From: Botryococcus braunii
Taxonomy: Eukaryota; Chlorophyta; Trebouxiophyceae
Assembly (NCBI GenBank): GCA_002005505.1
Contig: KV908373.1
Span: 532,475-596,474 of the forward strand
Length of the DNA stretch: 64,000 nt
Reading direction: 5' to 3'
The translations under genes and the position numbers were made by a program. The notes beneath the pieces were generated by a model. The model saw only the letters and a program-made list of their open reading frames with translations. It ran no database searches and had not been told where the DNA came from. Below, piece after piece: positions 26,801-36,458 of the stretch (the stretch's first letter is position 1; each line of letters opens with the position of its first letter).

Positions 26801-29025
26801 TGCGAATGCAGGGGAAGTCACAAATTCCCCTTCCTCCAGGGACCACCCTTACAAGGGAGCAGCGTTATGTACAGCGCGTGGCTAGGAGAGAGCATTCTGA
26901 CATCCCATTGCATGCCCCTGACCCAGGTCAGGCAATTGTGAGTGAGCCAAACATGGTTGGTCTCCCTGATATGCAGGGGCAGGTTGAGACAGTCGAGGCT
27001 ATGTTCGGTGCAGATGTAAGAGATGAGAGCAGTGGGTTAGACATGCCAGCAGTAGGGGAAGCTGGTGCCCAATCCCAGTCACTGGCTAGTCATGCTTATG
27101 GTGTGCAGGCTGACATTGTAGGCGCAGCTCAGGCAAGTCTGGGTAGTGTGCCCAAGTGTGAGTCCAGGAGAGAGAGAGAGCTGCTGCTCCCCTCTGCATT
27201 GCGGAAGGTGCGAGAATGTAAGGGTGCTGCACATGAGTCCAGTAGTCAAGGAGAGAGAGAGAGACTTGAGAAGGAATCAGATAATCCCGGCAGTACTGCC
27301 CAGTCCCAGCATAAGGTACATAATGTACCTTATTCTGGCAACCAGGGAGAGAGAGAGAGAGAAGGGAACAGCATCAGTAAGGCTGACAGCCCTGCTGCAC
27401 CACAGCATAAGGTACAGAGTGTACCTTCTGTCACGTTGGGAAAAGTTCACGTGCCCTCAAACTTGAGGGAAGCCCAGCGCTCACCTCAGTGGGAGTTTTG
27501 GCAGCAGGCAATGCAAGAGGAGATGGAGTCTTTAGACACCCATGAGGTTATGCAGTATGTGGAAAGACCCCATGGGCAGAAAGTTATCCCTGTTCATTGG
27601 ATTTTTTCTACAAAAAACGATGCACATGGGAATGTCACTCGGTTTAAAGCAAGATTGGTTGCCCAGGGTTGCAGACAGATTCCTGGTATAGATGTTGGTG
27701 AGGTTTTTGCACCTACCAGCAGCTATGGTGCTAGGAGAGCTGTGCTGGCAGTGGCTGCCACACAAAATCTTGAGATCCACCAAGTGGATATCAAGACAGC
27801 TTTTCTCAATGGGGAGTTGGAGGAAGAGGTCTATGTGACCCAACCACCAGGATTTGAGAATGGCAACACGAGAGTTGTGTGCAAGCTCAGGAAGGCACTC
27901 TACGGTCTTAAGCAAGCCCCACGGGCTTGGCACAAGACCTTGAGCGACAAGTTGAGCGTGATGGGGTATAGTGTGTGCAAGAGCGACGCTGGGGTATACA
28001 TCAGGAGGGCCCCTGATGGTAATCTGTCGTTTATTCTTGTTTATGTCGATGATCTTCTCATAGTTGCCAGAGTGGTTGCAGAGATTGAGTGGGGGAAAGA
28101 GTTATTGAAGAAGGACTTCACCATCCATGATTTGGGAGAGGTGAATGATTTCCTGGGGTGTCAGGTCCTACGCAATAGAGTTCAGGGCACTATTTCCATG
28201 AGTTGCACTCCCAAGATTGATGCTCTTGTGGAGAAGTTTGGCGTTGCTGATGATGGACGTGGGGTTGATACCCCCATGTCCAAGGACTTCGTGGCTAGCA
28301 GCAGACCCGAGTCCTCAGATGGTATGTCACATGGGGCTGGTACCCCTCTGCCACCTGGTCATCGATACTGCGAGTTAATTGGATCGTTACTGTACATAGC
28401 CAATACGACCCGGCCTGACATTTCTCAGGCTGTTGGAGTGTTGTCAAGGTATAGAATGACACCCACTACCTCACACTGGAATGAGGCCATTCGAGTGCTG
28501 AAGTACTTGAGAGATACCAGAGAGTTAGCTCTTACTCTGGGTGGAAAGGGCCCTGAGCTAGAAGGCTATGTTGATGCCGACTATGCCGGGGACCTGGACC
28601 ACATGTATTCCACCACTGGCTATGTTCTATCAGTCTATGGTAGTGCCGTGGTTTGGGGAAGCAAGAAGCAGAGCTCAGTTGCTACCTCAACTGTGCAAGC
28701 TGAGTTTATGGCAGCTGGCCATATTGTGAAGGAAGCCAACTGGCTAAGGGGCTTCTTGGAAGAGATAGGGGCTGCACCTTGGAGGGTCAAAATTTTCTGT
28801 GACAACCAAGGATGCATTTCTAATTTACGGAACCCCCTGTATTCCAAATTCACAAAGCACGTTGCAGTAAGCTTCCACTACGCTAGGGAAGCTATGGCAC
28901 TTGGGCAGGTAGATATCCTCTATGTGGAATCTGCACGCAATGTGGCTGACATTATGACCAAGCCACTTGCCAAGCCCGTGTTTGTTGGTCATCGTGATTC
29001 ACTAGGTTTGAGAAGATACACTTAA
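23812..29025 (+). CDS. C Gag-Pol polyprotein (Ty1/copia)
   Basis: 1737 residues in one frame, all domains in copia order. Gag capsid (NFEFWYENLEACANTKGVR) is followed by a CCHC knuckle CHFCKAKGHFMTDC (about residues 310-323) and protease WLIDSGASVHIVND (about 426-439). The pre-integrase HHCC region has WHARLGHPGASS and CxxC. The integrase core has HVDTVGPI, RTDRGSEFLN and YTPQQNGVAERMNR, supplying D, D and E. A Gln/Glu-rich linker with GERERE repeats leads to RT (VHWIFSTKND, KARLVAQGCRQ, QVDIKTAFLNGELEEEVYV, catalytic YVDDLLIV near 1410) and RNase H (GYVDADYAGD, KKQSSVATSTVQAEFMA). No stop or frameshift interrupts it, so it probably encodes everything needed for its own transposition. ATG 23812 is the first in-frame start after the leader. 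Confidence 0.96.
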   Translation: MTKRGKEKESSSETAMSQPGEVSGATPGQSMTGTQSATAEPKVEIDKAAYIPNTSNPKMTVMLDDGGRNFEFWYENLEACANTKGVRAALERPMPGSVENSAIKQWLIQSVPVIWHSQISCHKAAFDFIAWVKNSHTGGSNQDINLEWYKEMEQGIKTGETLKVYLYRMMDLATSLRNNAFILLDHNVGELMVKGLPPVLRLESLEVMATDKPPLELIQRILRAAASRGYKDPPAEGTPQAMAAAAVAGPSGGVAGASSSAGAAPGVGAVPGVGAALPANEQPPAGPSATTFGGRGRGPGRARRPREELTCHFCKAKGHFMTDCGPLRQLQALHQNMQAASVGPAAYWGQGGPQSSPQAWWDHGSGRGGPPSSASSPGPPSAYNYPTSQHTFPGWHLPPPPPPSGEAMFISLNVLAPTSHGASSTSWLIDSGASVHIVNDLSLLHNPVMHRQPLPLHLATSDAKGGIIASGSVCLVNARHEVFWLHNVQCVPSAHTNLISVTGAIQDGASFLTDTAGGYTAMKGPEGWCGDITRARGLFFLEFVSPVRGQQVGCRHIDHMAEASHLRKGHVCSERSLWHARLGHPGASSMQRFSKEDLVTGINISLAPCSECPKHCESCIQGKHSRPPFPVSSRPAHHPLDRVHVDTVGPISPPAITGERYWVTVVDESSHQVASLPVKSKDCIPKAVIDLLRFWQTQRGTVVKCVRTDRGSEFLNQQFKEFCAQQGTKMESSAPYTPQQNGVAERMNRTLKERTRTLLVHAAADPSLWKEALETATLLYNVGPTSGRSLTPMELFFGVKPDVSVLRTFGCVAHVHIPSGQRSVFGPKTIPGMFTGYCPQSKAYRVYVGNGVWKESRDVSFIEHLRGAERVGLSKVQPGSVYDSRISPPLGSENLATPQAIPSAAPPTFWDEEDDHGVETLSTGAPGTSGLCAGDQSGDGTTAAHDQGNPTSLDSTVGTPEPSQHSWSVLEHMQNLARGGVETQSQVEKMQKVQEGLRMQGKSQIPLPPGTTLTREQRYVQRVARREHSDIPLHAPDPGQAIVSEPNMVGLPDMQGQVETVEAMFGADVRDESSGLDMPAVGEAGAQSQSLASHAYGVQADIVGAAQASLGSVPKCESRRERELLLPSALRKVRECKGAAHESSSQGERERLEKESDNPGSTAQSQHKVHNVPYSGNQGEREREGNSISKADSPAAPQHKVQSVPSVTLGKVHVPSNLREAQRSPQWEFWQQAMQEEMESLDTHEVMQYVERPHGQKVIPVHWIFSTKNDAHGNVTRFKARLVAQGCRQIPGIDVGEVFAPTSSYGARRAVLAVAATQNLEIHQVDIKTAFLNGELEEEVYVTQPPGFENGNTRVVCKLRKALYGLKQAPRAWHKTLSDKLSVMGYSVCKSDAGVYIRRAPDGNLSFILVYVDDLLIVARVVAEIEWGKELLKKDFTIHDLGEVNDFLGCQVLRNRVQGTISMSCTPKIDALVEKFGVADDGRGVDTPMSKDFVASSRPESSDGMSHGAGTPLPPGHRYCELIGSLLYIANTTRPDISQAVGVLSRYRMTPTTSHWNEAIRVLKYLRDTRELALTLGGKGPELEGYVDADYAGDLDHMYSTTGYVLSVYGSAVVWGSKKQSSVATSTVQAEFMAAGHIVKEANWLRGFLEEIGAAPWRVKIFCDNQGCISNLRNPLYSKFTKHVAVSFHYAREAMALGQVDILYVESARNVADIMTKPLAKPVFVGHRDSLGLRRYT

Positions 29026-29033
29026 AGCATGCA

Positions 29034-29045
29034 GGCAAGGGGAAG
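29034..29045 (+). other. C polypurine tract
   Basis: GGCAAGGGGAAG immediately before the 3' LTR, the usual plus-strand priming site. Confidence 0.8.
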
Positions 29046-29739
29046 TGTTGAGTTCTGAACATTATTATTGAATGCCTTGTGCTTTAAGTGATCTTCATGT
29101 GTGCACTATTAGGATATGGGTCCATTGAGAACATAAGGTACCTTGAGACACGGCAGATTCTGGACGTTTTCGAACATAAGGTACAATCCTATCTAGATCA
29201 CACGTTTGTCGGATGAACTCTTAAGGCTGCCCCACCGGAGTGAATACCAACTGGTTGTGAAAGATGCTGGGCATCACCAGATGCTAGTCTTGTCCGACAG
29301 TTGTGTGTGGCACTCAGCAGACAGTCGTACGGACTGTAGCTGGAGTAACTTCGTCTATTGACGACCTGTCTGCTTTGTACAGGTACGGTGCGGCAGTGTG
29401 TGTTGTATCATTGTTGCTATTGTGAGAGTGAACAAGCTTAGTGTACCCTGTAGTCACTCAAACAGATAAGGGACAGTGACTTCAGGGAGTATAGGCATGT
29501 ACTTGAACGTAGCCGTCTAGAGCCTTATCTAGTGATTGCTTGATCGGTGCTTGTGTACAAGATAATGATGTAACGGAACTGGTTGTGAAAGATGCTGGGC
29601 ATCACCAGATGCTAGTCTTGTCCGACAGTTGTGTGTGGCACTCAGCAGACAGTCGTACGGACTGTAGCTGGAGTAACTTCGTCTATTGACGACCTGTCTG
29701 CTTTGTACAGGGAAAGCCGATTGCCCATAACCTTTCACA
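29046..29739 (+). repeat. C 3' LTR
   Basis: 694 bp, apparently identical to the 5' LTR, followed by the GGCAC target duplication. Confidence 0.97.
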
Positions 29740-29744
29740 GGCAC

Positions 29745-30493
29745 TTCACGATGGTGAGTGTGCGCTTCCCCTCGTTTGGTTTGCTTTGGGTTGCTAATCC
29801 TTTGCAATTGTTTTTCAACTTGCATTGCCTTAATGAAACTTTGGTGTTTCGAGCATATCGTTGGGGTTTCGGTGGTAAAGTGTCAACTTTTCCGGATGCC
29901 GATCTTACACGGATATGACGAGGTCTTGCTTTGTTGATTGGCGCCGAGTAGCATGGAGCTGAAAATACTTTCTATTTTCACAGTCTCTTTTAGTGCTCGG
30001 TTTGCTTAGTACTGCATTTATGGGGCCGTTGGAAAATGCCATAAATGTGGATTGAGCTTTGCATGCTGGTTTTGCTTCCATCATTGCTTAATGAAGGATT
30101 TGTTCTTTTGTGTTGCGGCACATTAGACACTTCCTTTGTCTGCCTGGCCCAGTTGCCTCTGCTCCTTGCCTGGCATTGGTCCATAGACCCGTTCACCACG
30201 TGGGCCTCGTGGTGGGCAACGTGTCTTTGGGGGGAGGAGAGAGGGAGAGAGGAAGCTTACGCTGGATAGTGAGAAGAGAAAGAGAGATGAGGCTTACGTT
30301 GGGAGGTGAGAGCTGTGTACCCCATAGGGGAGTGACCATATGATGACGGCCTTTGGCTGATGGTTGCGCTACAAGTTCCACGAGGCGTTGAAGCGATTCT
30401 CTAGGGTGTCTTCTCACATAAGGCATAAAAGCAACTCTCTAGACATCTCCTCTTAGGACCTCGCAGGAGCTTGGTCACCTAGGAGGGGGAGAA
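29745..30493 (+). other. J leader remainder and 3' region
   Basis: Continues the J2-like leader to about 30110, then a short 3' region with GAGAGAGGGAGAGAGG-type purines, ending in the polypurine tract CCTAGGAGGGGGAGAA. No credible coding sequence; ORFs here are under 80 codons. Confidence 0.8.
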
Positions 30494-30658
30494 TGTAGCG
30501 CGCCGGTAGGCAGACGGTGCCGGGGCTCGTCCCCGCACGTGCCGGGCGGTACATTGGTACTGGGTGTAGCCTCGTAGGCTCGCACAGTATATGGTATGGT
30601 GTTCGGACCATACTAGCACTTTCGTCGGTGCAGGGCCATCCTTTGCAAGAATATTACA
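30494..30658 (+). repeat. J 3' LTR
   Basis: 165 bp, reads identical to 22191-22355, followed by GACAC (30659-30663), which restores the J2 sequence. Confidence 0.95.
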
Positions 30659-30765
30659 GACACTTAGCCACCAAGTCAGGGGACGTTCTGTGAGCACGCG
30701 AACGTATGGGTAAACCACGACCCCCCGGTGACGCAGCTTGACAGGCTCGTGCTGCTGTGTTTCCC

Positions 30766-33700
30766 CTAGTCAACCTTCCCACGACGACGTGCCCCGCCTC
30801 TTGGTGCCCGTGCGTTGACTTTGTCCCAGTATCCCTTTACAACATTGGGAGCATTTGCCAAATTCCGTTCCTCTTCCCAGGTGTCATGCTCTGACGAGGA
30901 ACCCGTCCAGCGGACAAGGTACTCATACTTGGGACGGCCACGTGAATTGACACGACGGTGGTCCATTAAGGCTTCCACCTCCTACTCATCCTCCCCCTCC
31001 AGCACCTCTGCCGGTGGTGGGGGTTGCATCGAACCATCCCGACGGTAGCGTTCCAGGTTGGAGACATAAAAGACATCATGAATCCGCCATCGTGCTGGGA
31101 GGTCAAGCTCATAAGCTTGGGTACCCACACGTTTCACCACTTGGAACGGCCCTACCCAACGCGGGAGGAGCTTGGGCGTGCCCACCTTGAAACGAAGGTT
31201 CTTTGAGGAGAGGCGGACCCAGTCCCCCACACCAAATTGAACTTTCCTTCGTTTGGTGTTGGCATACTGCGCTTGTCTCGCAGTGGCCACCCGATGGGTC
31301 ATCCTGGCCTCATTGATGAGGCGTTGCATGCCCTGAACAAAGTCAGACGCACCAGGTACCCGTCTGTTGGGGAGAATCGTGACTGGCAGGTGGGGTTGAA
31401 ACCCGTAGTTCAGCAAGAACGGGCGAGGACCCCATGGATTCGTGATCGCAATTATTGATCGCGAATTCTGCACAGACCAACTTCTCATCCTAATCATCCT
31501 GGGACTTGGCCACATACATGCGTAGCATGTCCTCGAGCACTCGATTCACTCGCTCAGTCTGCCCATCCGTTTGCGGATGGTAGGCTGTCGACATGGCTTG
31601 TCGAGTCCCAATGGATTGACACAAGGCTCTAGAAAAGTGGCTGGTGAAGAGCTTATCTCTATCAGATACCACCACTTGGGGAACACCATGCAACTTCCAC
31701 ACATTGTCAACGTACAGCTTAGCCGTATACTAAGCCGTAGCTTTGGTGGTTGTTGGCATAAGATGCACCATCTTGGTCAGCTTATCCACTACGACGAAAA
31801 TGGCATCATGACCCTTGCCTGTTCTAGGCAGTTGGGTAATGAGATCCATAGTCACCGTGTGCCAAGGATTCAGCGGCAACTCTATAGGTTGCAGCAACCC
31901 CGCAGGCAAAGTGTTCCGAGCCTTGTTCTTCTGACACAAGTGGCACGTTAGCACGTAACGTTCGATGTCAGCAAGCATGGTAGGCCACCAATAATGGCGC
32001 CTTACCAAGGCCAAGGTTTTCTTCACTCCTTGATGGCCAGCATACGGGCTATCATGCAGTTCCTTAAGGATGTGAGCTCGCAGCCCAAAAGCATCCGGAA
32101 CCACGGCCTTCCCTTCCCTCAGAAGGAAGCCGTTAAAGTCTAGCAGACCTTCAACATTCTGCTTATCTTGGAACCATGGGTCTTGAGAAGACCCTGGACA
32201 AATTTGTCCTTCCAAGATAGAGCAACCCCGGCGGCGGCACTCCCCTCCCCCGCAGAGCGGATAGTACCAACCAAGGCACAAAGAGAGAGCGTTGGCTGAC
32301 AACGGTGCGCCGGGTGCGAACACCCACCAATCACCACGCCATTGATGATTGGACAAGGAGCCTCGTAGTCGGACGGATGCCGACTCAAAGCGTCAGCCAC
32401 CACATTGGACGTCCCTGGGGCATAGTCCATGCGAAAATTGAACCGCGAAAGGAACTCGGCCCACCTGGTTTGCCGTCTACTTAAAGTAGGCAAAGTGTCC
32501 AAGTAAGGGATAGCCTTGTGGTCCGTGACCACACGAAACTCAGGGGCCCCCTCCAGGTAGCACCTCCAGACTGTCAATGCATGCACCACAGCGAGAAGTT
32601 CTTGCTCCCTAGTAGGATAGTTAACCTCAGCGGGAGTCAAACGACGACTCTCGTAGGCAACTGGGCGACCCTCCTGGTACAACACGGCCCCCAACCCTGC
32701 CAAAGACGCATCGCAATGGACCTCAAACGGCTTTGAGAAGTCAGGATACGCTAAGCAAGGTGCATGTGTCAAGGCATGTTTAATCTCGGTAAACGCCCGA
32801 ACACACCCAGCACTCCATACCCAGGTCACACCTTGGCGTAGGAGTCTGTACAGTGGCGATGCAAGTGCTGCAAAATTGCGAACAAACTTGCGAAAGTAAG
32901 TTGCCAGCCCCAGGAAAGACCGCAACTCGCCAACATTCTTCGGTGTGCTCCAATTAGCAACTGAAGCCACCTTACGTGGGTCCACTTTAATCCCATCTGC
33001 TGAGACTAAATGGCCCAAGTACTCCAGCTCATCCTTGGCGAAAGAGCACTTCTTTAGGTTAGCATACAACTTATGCTGCCGCAACAGTTCAAGGACTTTG
33101 CGGAGATGCTCCCTATGCTCTTCAATGGACTTGCTGTAGATGAGGATGTCATCAAGGTACACGAGCACAAACTTGTGCAGGTAAGGAGCAAAGATAGCAA
33201 TCATGGCAGTTTGAAACGTGGCCGGGGCATTAGTCAGCCCAAATGGCAAAACCCGCCACTCGAACAACCCCGCGGGTGTTCTGAAAGCTGTCTTTGGCAT
33301 ATCCTCATCTGTGATCCGGATCTGGTGATAGCCAGACGTGAGGTCAAGACTAGAGAACACTGTAGAACCCTGCAGTTGATCAAGAGTTTCATCGATACGA
33401 GGCATCGGATACCTGTTCTTGACCGTCTGTCGATTCAAAGCTCGGTAATCAATGACCATCCGGAGGATTCCATCCTTCTTTTGCACAAAAAGAATGGGCG
33501 CACCATAGGGTGATGTAGACGGCTGTATATACCCTTTGTCCAACAATAGCTTTGTCTGGCGTAACGCCTCATCATACTCTCAGCGTGAAAGCCGGTACAA
33601 CGGACGAGACGGTGGACGAGCATGTGGATCGCTCAAGGGTATAGTGTGTCTAACCCCTTGCCTCTCAGGCGGAAGGTGCGGGACATCTTCAGGGAAAACA

Positions 33701-34590
33701 TCTTGGAATTCACTGAGTATGTCAACAACAGGAGAGTTGGGAGAAGGAATGGAGACATTCGGATCGGTAGATAGATCGGTTACAATTGCCAGAAAGGACT
33801 GGCAGCCCTTCCTGCTTAACCTTCTAGCCTGCACTGCAGACAAAACCAATCTAGGCACATCCTCCACTTCTGAACCCTTCAAAGGCCTCTCCTCCTTAGG
33901 CGGGCAACGCAAAACGAACGGCTTGTTCTTTCTTGTATACCCCCTAACGGTGTCCTCTTCAAACATGAGATTTGCACGGAATGTCTTTAACCAGGGAGTC
34001 CCCAACAGCACATTCCAATCCATGGCAAAGTCTAGCACAAGACACGACACCTTAGCAAACTGTACCCCCTGGATGACATTGTCTAAGACAGCACATCCGA
34101 TGTGGTTTACAGTTCTCCCGTCAGCCAACTTAATGCTTAAAGAATCCCCCTTCGGCGGCACAATCTCCAAGTGAAGGGCTTTAGCAAAGTCTGCACTGAC
34201 CACATTGCAAGAAGCTCCCGAGTCCAGCATCGCCGTGGCCTTGCTCCCCTGCACCTCGGCAGGAAACACCAAGCTGTGACACGGCTTCTTGACAAGCAAA
34301 TGCATGAATAGACGTCAAACATGCAAGGCTTACATCGCCAAGCGAAGGCCCACACCTTCAAGCATAAGAAGGTCCCGTGCCCGGGCTTGTCTTCTTGCCA
34401 GAAGACCCCTTCTTGGCCTCTTGCCGGGGCAGTCGAATACAAAGTGGTCTGGGTTGCATCTGAAGCAAACTCCCCGAGCCAGCTTGCATGTTGCCTCCCG
34501 CATGTCCAGGCTTAGGCCATGCTTCTTTTGAAGCTTGGCCAAGTGCCGTATGCCTCCTGTAGGAGGTGGTTGCTGGCAGGATGCTTTGTC
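30766..34590 (-). pseudogene. J2 Pol, broken (protease to chromodomain)
   Basis: Read from high to low coordinates. Gag C-terminus with a CFRCNPDHFVFDC knuckle (about 34480-34440); protease MLDSGASCNVVSADFAKAL (34300-33580); RT QPSTSPYGAPILFVQKKDG with catalytic VYLDDILIYSK, and RNase H (33546-32140); integrase zinc domain HAGHQGVKKT-like and CHLCQKNK, then a core with MDLITQLP, VSDRDKLF and YHPQTDGQTERVNR (32356-31490). The C-terminal domain and a chromodomain, EYLVRWTGSSSEHDTWEEE, end at 30766. Damage includes TGA after RPLYRLSR (near 33580), a frameshift near 32250, TAG near 31730 and TAG plus a frameshift near 31490. This is a dead chromovirus Pol. Confidence 0.9.
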
Positions 34591-34596
34591 CCCCGG

Positions 34597-35074
34597 TGTA
34601 ACGGAATGCGAGGATTTCCGAGCATTTCGGGACATTTGCGGGAGACGCCCTTTGGCGCCATACTGCACGCCCGTGGGAGCCACGTGGTTAGCCGCTCGAA
34701 CGAGAGTAGCACCTTCCGTCGGTGATGGTTGCTTACGCCATGCATAGTTGGCACTCCGTCATTGCGTGTGTTTGATGACAATAATTGTCACCGTTAGCAC
34801 GCCAGCGAGTGGACGATCTAGGGCTCTCACGAAGGATAGAGAGACATAAGTCGTACATGGGCCGAGTCCGAATGATAGGCGTCCCTTGGCTAGGAACCCG
34901 CGTGCCGAGTAGATTAACACGAGAGGACAGAACTGGAGAAACCACAAGGGTAAGCTGTGTGGTGGGGTGGTTCTTGTAAACGCTTGCTTGCCCCAAGTGA
35001 CGGACCTCGTGTCGCGCCTCGTTCCTTGCTCCCTTCCTGCCTTACTTCCTTATAAATTCCGCTGAGTTATTACA
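34597..35074 (+). repeat. G1 5' LTR
   Basis: 478 bp. Carries GAGAGACATAAG and CCTGCCTTAC, which separate the G1 pair from the K pair. TATAAATT lies about 25 bp from the end. Confidence 0.96.
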
Positions 35075-35180
35075 TTTGGTATCGGCGAAAGCCGTTATCA
35101 ATCCTTTGGGGTTTTCGATCAAGTTGTTGGAAGTTGGCAGATGCCGATGTAAGGATCTAACTTTGGGATGCGTCGCGTAG

Positions 35181-36446
35181 ATGAGCTCGGTGGGATCCGA
35201 TAGGTTTAAAAACCTATCTGAAGAAGACCGAAGCCTTGTGGAAGGTTCTTTGAAGGATGGAATTGAAGTGACGGACTTGTTGGAAGAGGACGTTGATTCC
35301 ATGAACCCGATCGCCCCCACAACCGAGGGATCGGAAGGCAAAAGGAAGAAACGCCCCTTGTCAAAGGATGAAATTGAAGAATACATTAACACGTTAGTCG
35401 AACAAAAGTTGGAGGCTCGGCAGGCTGAGGCCCAAGCACCGATCATCAAACCGGTGCAAGTGCGTGCTGCCCCTCCTTCTCTCTTTAACGGAAAACGTGG
35501 AAGTTTTATGTTTTTTGCACGGAAATTGGCATCATATGCTAAACTCACAAACGTGCCTGATGCTAAGTGGGTTGCTTTGGCAGTTCAACACTTGGAAGAA
35601 AGACCTCTTAAAGTGTGGGATGCTTTTGTGCGTAAGTGGGAAAAAGAGGGAGGAGAGGAAGATGCCATAAAGTGGGAAGACTTTAAAGCTTTTATGTCCA
35701 AAAGATATGATGCCACTGACACAGTAGCAATAGCAAGACAAAAGCTTGACAAAGTATACCAAGGGAATGAAAGTGTGGAGAGGTACATTGAAAGATTTGT
35801 TGCTTTGCTTTCGGATATTGAGGTGGAATATGAAATGGTAGAGCAGGATAAGTTGCACTTATTCATGAAGGGTCTTAATGTGCAGTTAAGATTGGCCAGT
35901 ACCATCAACCCCGGGACAGGGAAACCCTTCACAGACCTGGATGACTTGTGCTCCTTTGTGGTCAAGTATGAAGGTGGTTTCAAGAGTGCCCATGGGGATG
36001 CACAGGGAGGTCCCCCCAAGAGGAGGACACTATCAAACTTCCACACCAATCTTGGTGCAGCTCATATCCCAGAGGAAGTTCAAGGGTCACCACCCTTCTG
36101 GGGAGCTGTTGGAGGACCCCCTGGTGCACCAGGGAAGGGAGGAAAGTTGGACTCTCGGAAGGTCATCCCCGCTAATAGGGAGTGTTACTTTTGCAAACAG
36201 TTGGGCCATGAAGCATGGCAATGTCAGTTGAAAAGGGAGTGGTTGGCTGCTAAAGCTAAAGCGGGAGGGTTCCAACCACCAGTCTTTCAACCGGGTTACT
36301 TTCCCTCTGCACCACAGGCCCCACCAGTGGTGGCACCAGTGCAAGGAGGGCTTCCACCACCTCAAGGAGGGCAAGGTAATTGGCAAGGGAAAGGAAAGGG
36401 AAGAGGGAAGTGGAAGGGGAAAGGGAAGGGGAAACCCAAAACTTGA
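35181..36446 (+). CDS. G1 Gag
   Basis: 421 residues. An acidic, charged N-terminus (LSEEDRSLVEGSLKDGIEV) is followed by a capsid-like helical domain with YINTLVEQKLEAR and the FLxGLxxxLR-type FMKGLNVQLRLAS, the CCHC knuckle CYFCKQLGHEAWQC (about 335-348) and a Gly/Lys tail. It stops at TGA 36444-36446, followed by CTC; the pol frame is in the same phase with no further stop, so readthrough would give Gag-Pol. The leader from the LTR to this ATG is 106 bp. Confidence 0.95.
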   Translation: MSSVGSDRFKNLSEEDRSLVEGSLKDGIEVTDLLEEDVDSMNPIAPTTEGSEGKRKKRPLSKDEIEEYINTLVEQKLEARQAEAQAPIIKPVQVRAAPPSLFNGKRGSFMFFARKLASYAKLTNVPDAKWVALAVQHLEERPLKVWDAFVRKWEKEGGEEDAIKWEDFKAFMSKRYDATDTVAIARQKLDKVYQGNESVERYIERFVALLSDIEVEYEMVEQDKLHLFMKGLNVQLRLASTINPGTGKPFTDLDDLCSFVVKYEGGFKSAHGDAQGGPPKRRTLSNFHTNLGAAHIPEEVQGSPPFWGAVGGPPGAPGKGGKLDSRKVIPANRECYFCKQLGHEAWQCQLKREWLAAKAKAGGFQPPVFQPGYFPSAPQAPPVVAPVQGGLPPPQGGQGNWQGKGKGRGKWKGKGKGKPKT

Positions 36447-36458
36447 CTCGCAAGGGTC

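Larger units (their letters stand above)
22728..29739 (+). mobile_element. C: intact Ty1/copia retrotransposon
   Basis: 7012 bp with 694-bp LTRs (22728-23421 and 29046-29739) that I read as identical, TG...CA ends and TSD GGCAC (22723-22727, 29740-29744). It has one uninterrupted polyprotein, a primer-binding site and the polypurine tract GGCAAGGGGAAG just before the 3' LTR. It is the innermost and so the latest insertion on its branch, and is probably recently active. Confidence 0.97.
22191..30658 (+). mobile_element. J: non-autonomous relative of J2
   Basis: 165-bp LTRs (22191-22355 and 30494-30658), identical by my reading, TSD GACAC. Without copia element C it is about 1.45 kb. The primer-binding site, leader (with CACTTCACGATGGTGAGTG, TTTCGAGCATATCGTTGGG and GTGTCAACTTTTCCGGATGC) and polypurine tract CCTAGGAGGGGGAGAA closely match the J2 leader and 3' end, but no gag or pol remains. 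It is inserted in J2, in opposite orientation. Confidence 0.93.

Noticed and set aside
19683..36446. Duplicated host gene family (two nearly identical 421-residue proteins)
   Set aside because: They are the Gag proteins of K and G1, each between LTRs with a CCHC knuckle.
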